A stretch of 20,319 bases of DNA, taken from assembly GCA_964598065.1 (NCBI GenBank), contig CAZRAW010000035.1:1-20319 (forward strand), given 5' to 3'. Positions 14,698-20,319 of this stretch are shown one piece after another; the first letter of the stretch is position 1, and each line of letters opens with the position of its first letter. The DNA comes from Sulfidibacterium sp964598065 (GTDB lineage: Bacteria; Bacteroidota; Bacteroidia; Bacteroidales; F082). Below the pieces are notes generated by a model that saw only the letters and a list, made by a program, of their open reading frames with translations, did no database searches and was not told the DNA's origin. The translations under genes were made by a program, and so were the position numbers.

Positions 14698-16008
14698 ATG
14701 GGACAAAAAAGGAGAAAGATTGCCTTCCATTGGCAAATTCTTTTCGGAATGGTATTCGGGGTTATCTTTGGAATGCTGGCGATACACTGGCACTGGCTTC
14801 GGTTTACCGATTTTTATATCAAGCCCTGGGGTACCATTTTTATCAATCTGCTGAAACTGATTGCCGTTCCTTTGATAATTGTTTCGTTAATCAGTGGTGT
14901 AAGTAACCTTACCGATATTTCAAAACTGTCGAGAATAGGGCTGAAAACCCTGAGTTTTTACATTCTCACCACCGTTATTGCCATCACTGTAGGATTGATT
15001 ATTGTAAATATTACCAACCCGGGCAAGGTGTTTCCGGAAGAAAAAGCGGCCGAGTTCAAACAAAAGTTTTCCGAAAATACTGAAGCCAAAAAGACAGAGG
15101 CGGTGACGTTAAAAAACACCTCTCCGTTACAGCCACTCGTGGATATTGTTCCTTCTAATATTTTCAAATCACTTACCGACAATACCAAAATGCTTCAGGT
15201 GATATTTTTTTCCATCCTTTTTGGTGTTGCCATGATTTTTGTCCCGGAAGAAAAGGTAAAACCGGTTAAAGTCCTCATTAACAGCCTCAACGATGTGGTT
15301 CTTAAAATTATAGACATCATTATGAAAGCAGCGCCTTACGGTGTGTTTGCCCTTATTGCCGCACTGATGGTGGATGTGGCGGGGAGTCATCCGAAAGATA
15401 CGCTTTCTCTTTTTGCTGCGTTGGGATTGTATGCGTTTACGGTAGTGATTGGTTTGCTAATGCTTATTTTTATTATTTATCCGGTTTTTTTAAAACTCTT
15501 TACCAAAGTAAAATACACCAAATTTATGAAGGCCATTTATCCGGTACAGCTTTTGGCTTTTTCAACGAGCTCCAGTGCTGCCACGCTGCCTTTTACCATG
15601 GAAACTGCCGAAGACAAACTGGGTATTGCAAACGAAACAGCCAGTTTTGTACTCCCTTTGGGCGCCACCATAAACATGGATGGCACCAGCTTGTATCAGG
15701 CCGTTGCGGCAGCTTTCCTGGCGCAGGTTTACGGCATGCATCTTGGGTTGGCGCAACAACTGACCATAATTGTTACAGCCACACTGGCTTCCATAGGCTC
15801 GGCAGCCGTCCCCGGTGCCGGCATTGTTATGCTGGTGATTGTTCTGACGGCAGTGGGTATTCCCACCGAAGGCATTGCATTGATTTTTGCCGTTGATCGG
15901 CCGCTTGACATGCTGCGAACAGCGGTAAACGTTACCGGCGATACGACCATTGCCAGCATTATCGCCTCCGGTGAAGATGAAATCGATCTCGCAGTGGCCA
16001 ACGAATAG
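14698..16008 (+). CDS. Dicarboxylate/amino acid:cation symporter (DAACS, GltP/DctA type)
   Basis: This inner-membrane protein of 436 residues has about eight helices and two re-entrant hairpins. The hairpin-1 serine motif is FSTSSSAATLP (S289-S293). The helix-7 motif is INMDGTSLYQ (N326-T330), and hairpin 2 has GSAAVPGAG. Helix 8 has D404, R407, T408 and N411 in LDMLRTAVNVTGD, each offset by exactly 10 from D394, R397, T398 and N401 of the archaeal homolog GltPh. The arginine that binds the side-chain carboxylate is therefore kept, pointing to aspartate, glutamate or C4-dicarboxylates driven by Na+ or H+. The coupling ion cannot be decided. The gene ends 6 bases from the end of the convergent barrel protein gene, so no terminator lies between them. 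Confidence 0.93.
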   Translation: MGQKRRKIAFHWQILFGMVFGVIFGMLAIHWHWLRFTDFYIKPWGTIFINLLKLIAVPLIIVSLISGVSNLTDISKLSRIGLKTLSFYILTTVIAITVGLIIVNITNPGKVFPEEKAAEFKQKFSENTEAKKTEAVTLKNTSPLQPLVDIVPSNIFKSLTDNTKMLQVIFFSILFGVAMIFVPEEKVKPVKVLINSLNDVVLKIIDIIMKAAPYGVFALIAALMVDVAGSHPKDTLSLFAALGLYAFTVVIGLLMLIFIIYPVFLKLFTKVKYTKFMKAIYPVQLLAFSTSSSAATLPFTMETAEDKLGIANETASFVLPLGATINMDGTSLYQAVAAAFLAQVYGMHLGLAQQLTIIVTATLASIGSAAVPGAGIVMLVIVLTAVGIPTEGIALIFAVDRPLDMLRTAVNVTGDTTIASIIASGEDEIDLAVANE

Positions 16009-16014
16009 TCTGTG

Positions 16015-16488
16015 TCATAGTTTATAACTTAGCCCGAATCTTCCGCCGTAGCGCGAAACACTCCATCCCATCTCTAACTGAACACCCCAATGGTCGTTCC
16101 AATAATAACGTCCGCCCGTCTGCATCCCGAAAATCAATGGCGAGGTTCCCGTGTTATCGCTTAAATAGAGGCGAAAACCTAAATTGACTCCGGCATAAAA
16201 ATCCCAATTCTGCGGAATATTCAATAAACGGTTGAAATGGTAATTACCATAACCCGCAAAGCTCATAAAACTGTCCTCTCCACCAATAGTAATACCGACC
16301 ATGGGACTCACTGTAATGTCGTTACTTACAGCAAAATCCATCTGTCCGTAAAGTGGTAACCCCGAGCTGTCTAATCCCAACCCGAAATTAATTTGTTTTG
16401 ACCCTTTTCTTAACGGAGCTTCTCCATTCTGAGAAAAGGAATAGGAGCTCAAACTCAATAATAGAAACAGAATAACAAGCTTTTTCAT
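16015..16488 (-). CDS. Small outer-membrane beta-barrel protein
   Basis: This protein has 157 residues from ATG 16488 (MKKLVILFLLLSLSSYSFSQ). A TTG 21 bases earlier is in frame but would spoil the signal peptide. The N-terminal 20 residues are a signal peptide ending with a probable cut after SFS-Q. The mature part is rich in alternating strands with Gly and aromatics (INFGLGLDSSGLPLYGQMDFAV; YAGVNLGFRLYLS; GGRYYWNDHWGVQLEMGWS) and ends in YKL, fitting a small eight-stranded outer-membrane barrel. Such proteins are common in Bacteroidota; no specific substrate can be assigned. It is convergent with the symporter and divergent from the acyl-CoA synthetase. Confidence 0.8.
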   Translation of the reverse strand: MKKLVILFLLLSLSSYSFSQNGEAPLRKGSKQINFGLGLDSSGLPLYGQMDFAVSNDITVSPMVGITIGGEDSFMSFAGYGNYHFNRLLNIPQNWDFYAGVNLGFRLYLSDNTGTSPLIFGMQTGGRYYWNDHWGVQLEMGWSVSRYGGRFGLSYKL

Positions 16489-16558
16489 ACATTTAATTTT
16501 TGAATCCAAACGGCACTTTGAAATATTTATTATAAGCCGTTTAAAAATCTTCCGAAAA

Positions 16559-16589
16559 TTGCTTATCTTAGTCGGATATTATACCTTTG
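16559..16589 (+). promoter_or_regulatory. Bacteroidota promoter for the acyl-CoA synthetase
   Basis: TTG (16559-16561) and TACCTTTG (16582-16589) are 20 bases apart, the best-spaced promoter in the window. A second box, TATTTTTG (16612-16619), lies 22 bases after a TTG at 16587-16589 and would give a very short leader before the ATG at 16640. Tandem start sites are possible. Confidence 0.65.
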
Positions 16590-16639
16590 AATAACAATGG
16601 GATCGCAGGTTTATTTTTGCTAAGAAACGGAGAAAAGAA

Positions 16640-18433
16640 ATGACAGAAATTAAACGAACATTTGACCTGTTGACACAGGCAGAAGAGAAATTCCCCATGG
16701 ATGTTGCACTCGCTGTAAAACGCCACGGCAAATGGGAGACTTTCAGTACGGCTGACTACCGTAAAAATGTGGATAAAGTTAGTATGGGACTGCTCGCTAT
16801 GGGTTTTGAAAAAGGGGATAAAATCGCCACGGTCAGCAACAACAGGCCGGAGTGGAACTTTATGGATTTCGGCATGTCGCAGATCGGATGTGTCCATGTG
16901 AGTATCTATCCCACCATTAGCGATACGGAATACCGGCATGTCCTGACGCATTCCGATTCTCGCATGCTGATTGTTTCGGATAAAGCTCTTTTTGAAAGGC
17001 TGCATCATTTTGTGGATGAAATTGAGAAATTAGAAGCCATTTATACATTTGATGAAGTGAAAGGAGCCACCCACTGGCTTGCTATTCAAGGTCAGGGAGC
17101 AGGAAAAGAGTCAACATTAAGGCCGTTACTTGAAAAAAGGCGTAACGAGATAAAGCCGGAGGATTTGCTAACGCTTATTTACACTTCGGGAACTACAGGG
17201 CTTTCCAAAGGGGTGATGCTGAGTCATAAAAATGTGGTAAGCAACGTCCTTATGTCGCAGGACATTGTTTCAGGGCTGAAGCCAGGAGACCGTGCATTGA
17301 GTTTTCTTCCCCTGTGTCATATTCTGGAACGTACCGGATGCCTCGTCTGGCAGTCTATCGGTATGTCTGTTTATTATGCCGAAAGTATTGAAACCATTGT
17401 GGAAAACATGAACGAGATAAAAGCCAATACTTTTATTACTGTTCCCCGTGTTTTTGAAAAGATTTATGATAAAATTATCCTGAAAGGAAGGGAACTTACA
17501 GGAATTAAAAAGTCAATTTTTTTCTGGGCGGTTAAAATTGGCGACAGTTTTGATCCCAATCCTGCCAGCAGAACCGTTGCCTACAACTTTAAGCTTGCCT
17601 TAGCCCGAAAACTGGTACTTAGCAAATGGCGCGAAGCATTGGGTGGTTCGCTGAAAGGCGTTATCTCCGGAGGAGCGGCGCTTCAACCCCGGCTGTCACG
17701 GATTTTCTGGGCTGCAGACATTCTGGTTCAGGAAGGATACGGTCTCACGGAGACCTCTCCTGTGGTGTCCGGTAATAAATCCTATTATCCTTATGTCCGC
17801 TTCGGATGGGTAGGGGTTGTGCCTGACGAAATTGAGGTAAAAATTGCCGGCGATGGTGAAATTCTGGTACGTGGCGATAATGTGATGATGGGTTATTATA
17901 AAGACCCTGAAAAAACGCGCGAAGTGCTGGAGCCGGATGGTTGGTTTCATACGGGCGATATCGGCGAACTGGATAAAGACCGCTTTTTGCGTATTACAGA
18001 TCGTAAAAAGGAAATTTTTAAACTCTCGGGCGGGAAATATGTTGCGCCTCAGCTGGTCGAAAATGTCATGAAAGAATCTATGTTTATCGAAATGCTAATG
18101 GTGATTGGTGAAAACCGCAAATTTACAGCCGCCCTCATCGTTCCCGATTTCGATTATCTGCATGCCTGGTGCCATTTACACCATGTTACTTATCGTGATA
18201 ACAAAGATTTGGTCAGGAAGAAAAAAGTTGTTGACCGCTATCAGGAAGAGGTGGATAAGTACAATCAAAAGCTGGGACACACAGAACAAATCAAAGTGTT
18301 CAGACTGGTTTGCGACAGCTGGAGCCCCGAAACCGGAGAACTTTCGCCCACGCTAAAACTTAAAAGAAGAACCGTTATTCACAAATACCAGCATCTCATT
18401 GATGAGATTTATGAAATGCAAAAAACGGCATAG
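16640..18433 (+). CDS. Long-chain acyl-CoA synthetase (AMP-forming, FadD-like)
   Basis: This 597-residue protein is an adenylate-forming enzyme that activates fatty acids to acyl-CoA through acyl-AMP. Signatures in order are YTSGTTGLSKG (P-loop, Y181-G191), SFLPLCHILERTG, SGGAALQPRLSRIF, GYGLTETSP (G366, with E371 binding Mg-ATP), GWFHTGDIGELDKDRFL, and DRKKEIFKLSGGKYVAP. The C-terminal hinge and catalytic lysine region is SPTLKLKRRTVIHKY. The length and the LxPTLKLKR ending fit the long-chain AMP-binding synthetases common in Bacteroidota. It is transcribed alone. Together with the acyl-ACP thioesterase at the start of the window it could recycle free fatty acids, but the genes are far apart and no coupling is shown. 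Confidence 0.93.
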   Translation: MTEIKRTFDLLTQAEEKFPMDVALAVKRHGKWETFSTADYRKNVDKVSMGLLAMGFEKGDKIATVSNNRPEWNFMDFGMSQIGCVHVSIYPTISDTEYRHVLTHSDSRMLIVSDKALFERLHHFVDEIEKLEAIYTFDEVKGATHWLAIQGQGAGKESTLRPLLEKRRNEIKPEDLLTLIYTSGTTGLSKGVMLSHKNVVSNVLMSQDIVSGLKPGDRALSFLPLCHILERTGCLVWQSIGMSVYYAESIETIVENMNEIKANTFITVPRVFEKIYDKIILKGRELTGIKKSIFFWAVKIGDSFDPNPASRTVAYNFKLALARKLVLSKWREALGGSLKGVISGGAALQPRLSRIFWAADILVQEGYGLTETSPVVSGNKSYYPYVRFGWVGVVPDEIEVKIAGDGEILVRGDNVMMGYYKDPEKTREVLEPDGWFHTGDIGELDKDRFLRITDRKKEIFKLSGGKYVAPQLVENVMKESMFIEMLMVIGENRKFTAALIVPDFDYLHAWCHLHHVTYRDNKDLVRKKKVVDRYQEEVDKYNQKLGHTEQIKVFRLVCDSWSPETGELSPTLKLKRRTVIHKYQHLIDEIYEMQKTA

Positions 18434-18539
18434 TTACGGTGATTAGGAAAAGTATAAAAGTGCATGAGAAATGAAACTCTTTCCCTGAAGTTCAACAATA
18501 AGACGCTTACTTTGTAAAGTCGTTATCTCCCGCGTTATG

Positions 18540-18566
18540 TGATGGTACCATCAGTATATCGTACGA
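18540..18566. promoter_or_regulatory. Two adjacent perfect palindromes (operator-like)
   Basis: TGATGGTACCATCA (18540-18553) is a perfect 14-base palindrome, and TCGTACGA (18559-18566) is a perfect 8-base palindrome five bases later. They lie about 110-135 bases before the -7 box of the barrel gene at 18703. Such symmetric sites fit binding by a dimeric regulator, but no regulator gene is nearby. Confidence 0.35.
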
Positions 18567-18625
18567 CAGTTATCCTGAAATTTCGAAAGTAAGTTGTGGA
18601 AAATTTTTCTTATTACATTCAAAAC

Positions 18626-18657
18626 ATAGAAAATACCGTGTAAAAGGTATTTTCTAT
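18626..18657. terminator. Perfect 12-base-pair hairpin
   Basis: The arms 18626-18637 and 18646-18657 are exact reverse complements (ATAGAAAATACC and GGTATTTTCTAT) around the 8-base loop GTGTAAAA, followed by CATTTTTCT. The hairpin lies between the acyl-CoA synthetase and the -7 box of the next gene. It may terminate the synthetase transcript or insulate the downstream promoter. The 190 bases from the stop make a long 3' tail for a terminator. Confidence 0.5.
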
Positions 18658-18672
18658 CATTTTTCTCTGTTT

Positions 18673-18680
18673 TATTTTTG
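18673..18680 (+). promoter_or_regulatory. -7 box for the second barrel gene
   Basis: TATTTTTG is an exact match, 22 bases before the ATG at 18703. No TTG is seen at the -33 position, where the hairpin stem lies instead. Confidence 0.45.
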
Positions 18681-18702
18681 TTCCGTAAAAAATATAACAG
18701 AC

Positions 18703-19536
18703 ATGAAATTTCTTTATCCAGGCGTTACCGGATTTCGAATCGGTTTCTTTTTATTTGTTCTTTTTGGTTTGATGGGAGGGACTGTTTTTGCCCAGGTATC
18801 CGGTGTTTCGGCTTCCAAACTTACAGCCATTGATGCAAAATTGGTCTCTGCGAAGACTCTCGAAGCCGAGCCCTCTTTTATTTATTTGTACGGAAAGGAT
18901 GCCTTTGACAATGATGGAAAAATTTATCCTGTTTCGTCAGATCCTGACAGTGCGGTTATTTTAAAAGATATGTTCTTCCGGTTTACGTATGGTGTGAATA
19001 AAAATCTTGAAATAGGGACTTTTGTAACAGCAGATCTGAGCTCCATCTCCTTTGGTGCCAAATACCGGTTTGTGCAGTACAGGAAGTTTTTGGGTGTTGC
19101 GTTATTGGGTATTAATTTTTCCAACAAATCAAACTTCAGTATCAGGAAAACAGGGTTTTTTGGAAAATCTATCGGAATTGCCACAGGAGTTGCTTTAACC
19201 AACAACTTTACGCCCCGTTTATCGCTTGATGTGTCAGTGCAGTATCAAAATTCTTTCTGCTATGAGGGCTCTCTCTCGGACGATTATTTTTTGGATAGCG
19301 ATTTGGGATATTATGTTTTTCATCAAACTTTACAATTGGTTGGAGGTTTTAGCTTTCAATACAATCATTTTAAAACAGGGAATCAGGATGCTTATCTTTT
19401 AAGTTTTCATCCCGGGGTAACCATAGAAACCGGAAAATCATTTATTATCGTATTTTATACGCCCATCGATTTGATGGGAAAAAATGTGGGGTGTTTTACC
19501 GGTTTCTCTTTTGCGTTTACACTGATAATTCATTAA
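18703..19536 (+). CDS. Outer-membrane beta-barrel protein (transporter-like), function unknown
   Basis: This protein has 277 residues and an N-terminal signal peptide: a basic start, a hydrophobic stretch IGFFLFVLFGLMGG, and cleavage near VFA-QV. The rest has amphipathic strands with aromatic girdles (FFRFTYGVNKNLEIGTFV; ISFGAKYRFVQYRKFLGVAL; FSFQYNHFKTG; HPGVTIETGKSFIIVFY). This resembles predicted outer-membrane barrel proteins of about 250-280 residues that are often annotated as transporters, without a proven substrate. Its own -7 box lies directly upstream. The gene after it is convergent. I do not recognise a specific family. Confidence 0.72.
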   Translation: MKFLYPGVTGFRIGFFLFVLFGLMGGTVFAQVSGVSASKLTAIDAKLVSAKTLEAEPSFIYLYGKDAFDNDGKIYPVSSDPDSAVILKDMFFRFTYGVNKNLEIGTFVTADLSSISFGAKYRFVQYRKFLGVALLGINFSNKSNFSIRKTGFFGKSIGIATGVALTNNFTPRLSLDVSVQYQNSFCYEGSLSDDYFLDSDLGYYVFHQTLQLVGGFSFQYNHFKTGNQDAYLLSFHPGVTIETGKSFIIVFYTPIDLMGKNVGCFTGFSFAFTLIIH

Positions 19537-19592
19537 GGACAAAAGAGTCAAAACAGGGGTTATTATCAACGTTCGTTAGATGACCGGGAAAA

Positions 19593-20099
19593 TCATAAAT
19601 GAGTAGCGCTCCAGTAAATGACACAAAGGATAAAGCCTTCTGCTATGATAGAACTTATCATTAATGGAAAAGAGAATTTGTTTTCCCGATAGTATTTTCG
19701 GAGTAAAAAAGCGCCAATGGGAAGGGACAATAAAACCGGAGTAAGCAGGATAATGCCCCACATACCGTAACCCCGGCGTAATTTGACCATAAATTTATTT
19801 ATCCAGGTAAATTTTTTCCGGTTTTTTCTTTTTTCCCTGCGCCGTACTTTGCGCTTTTTTGCTGCCTGCTGCCAACGTACAGGAAATATTTTTACAACAT
19901 AAGGGTTAAGATACCGTGAATAAACAATAACAAGCTCCGCAAAATAATAGTAAATGGTAAAAGCCAGTGTCCCGCCGGCAATCAGTGCGAAAAAATTCTC
20001 CCAGAAACCCATTCCGATAGCTACGCCGTAAAGCGGAGCATAGAAGTACTTAATCATGGCCAGAAAAAATACCTGCGTTATTTTTAAAGTATGGGGCAT
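19593..20099 (-). CDS. Small inner-membrane protein with a strongly basic loop, function unknown
   Basis: This protein of 168 residues has about four hydrophobic helices (roughly 12-32, 35-60, 112-133 and 144-163). Between helices 2 and 3 is a very basic segment, KKRKVRRREKRKNRKK (81-96), which should lie in the cytoplasm. The segment RGYGMWGIILLTPVLLSLPIGA (109-130) faintly resembles small multidrug-export-like (COG2426) or SNARE-associated (DedA-like) proteins, but the match is too weak for a call. Proteins like this are seen in Bacteroidota as conserved hypotheticals. The gene is divergent from the partial gene at the window end. Confidence 0.7.
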   Translation of the reverse strand: MPHTLKITQVFFLAMIKYFYAPLYGVAIGMGFWENFFALIAGGTLAFTIYYYFAELVIVYSRYLNPYVVKIFPVRWQQAAKKRKVRRREKRKNRKKFTWINKFMVKLRRGYGMWGIILLTPVLLSLPIGAFLLRKYYRENKFSFPLMISSIIAEGFILCVIYWSATHL

Positions 20100-20144
20100 T
20101 TAAGATAAAATCTTTTTTCTGATAAAGAATTTTTAATAAGATTG

Positions 20145-20152
20145 CAAAAGTA
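20145..20152 (-). promoter_or_regulatory. -7 box for the basic-loop membrane protein
   Basis: The minus strand reads TACTTTTG, within a TTACTTTTGC context that also occurs at 3082-3089 and 5302-5309. The ATG at 20099 lies 45 bases downstream. Confidence 0.5.
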
Positions 20153-20224
20153 AGAATATTCGGGAATCAGTACCCGTGAGGCTCCGATCAAAAATCAGGA
20201 AAACCGTTAATCCAAATAACTTCA

Positions 20225-20232
20225 TAAATTTG
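20225..20232 (+). promoter_or_regulatory. -7 box for the partial gene at the window end
   Basis: TAAATTTG matches the consensus and lies 21 bases before the ATG at 20254. No -33 TTG is visible. Confidence 0.45.
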
Positions 20233-20253
20233 CCATCCAAAAAATTTAAGGCT

Positions 20254-20319
20254 ATGGAAGATACATTCAAAAAAATCAGGGAACTTTCTGAAAAATACCG
20301 GGACGATACCGCCCGCAAC
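20254..20319 (+). CDS. N-terminus of an unidentified gene, possibly a YgeY-like M20 hydrolase (partial)
   Basis: An ATG at 20254 opens a frame to the window edge (22 codons). It begins MEDTFKKIRELSEKY and then RDDTARN. A helical start ending in KYRDDT resembles YgeY-type M20 metallohydrolases, where it precedes the first conserved block. YgeY belongs to the same E. coli selenium/xanthine-hydroxylase region as ygfK, which makes the guess attractive, but 22 residues cannot prove it. The -7 box upstream supports a real gene start. Confidence 0.5.
   Translation, partial: MEDTFKKIRELSEKYRDDTARN

Overview
The window looks like a Bacteroidota (Bacteroidetes) chromosome. The evidence is an AT-rich background, many copies of the phylum's -7 promoter box (TAnnTTTG) at plausible distances before genes, weak or absent Shine-Dalgarno sequences, small outer-membrane barrel proteins and a FatA-like acyl-ACP thioesterase. 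A flavin reductase-rubredoxin fusion and a YgfK-type iron-sulfur flavoprotein suggest an anaerobic or oxygen-tolerant anaerobic life. The species cannot be told from this window.

Layout. Positions 1-102 hold the last codons of a membrane protein, probably an ABC-2 permease. A minus-strand block follows (270-3065): acyl-ACP thioesterase, an ATP-cone/PD-(D/E)XK nuclease-like fusion, QueD (queuosine synthesis) and a divergent MntP-like membrane protein. A divergent promoter region then leads to the flavin reductase-rubredoxin fusion (3242-3967). A structured intergenic element (about 4009-4138) separates it from free methionine-R-sulfoxide reductase (minus). A MocA-like nucleotidyltransferase (minus) and ygfK (plus, 1098 aa) are divergent neighbours. 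This pairing resembles the E. coli ygfJ/mocA-ygfK locus, which is tied to molybdenum hydroxylases and selenium. Directly after ygfK lies a broken N-terminal fragment of a PLP-dependent lyase-like gene, then a 311-base gene-free stretch with a large inverted repeat, then tRNA-Cys.

The middle is an isoprenoid operon: diphosphomevalonate decarboxylase, mevalonate kinase and an all-trans polyprenyl diphosphate synthase (9660-12695), which together supply and condense C5 units. It is followed by a TGS-domain/uridine-kinase-like fusion, a dicarboxylate or acidic amino acid:cation symporter (436 aa), a small outer-membrane barrel protein on the minus strand, a long-chain acyl-CoA synthetase, a second barrel protein, a small basic-loop membrane protein (minus) and the first 22 codons of a gene running off the end, possibly a YgeY-like M20 hydrolase.

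Most of this is recognisable housekeeping or redox biology and I see no clearly new multi-gene system. The points most worth a second look are the decayed ygfK neighbourhood, the MntP-like protein that lacks both intramembrane acidic residues, the ATP-cone/nuclease fusion, and several palindromic intergenic elements (4009-4138, 9030-9104, 18540-18566, 18626-18657). All family assignments were made by reading motifs; no database search was run.
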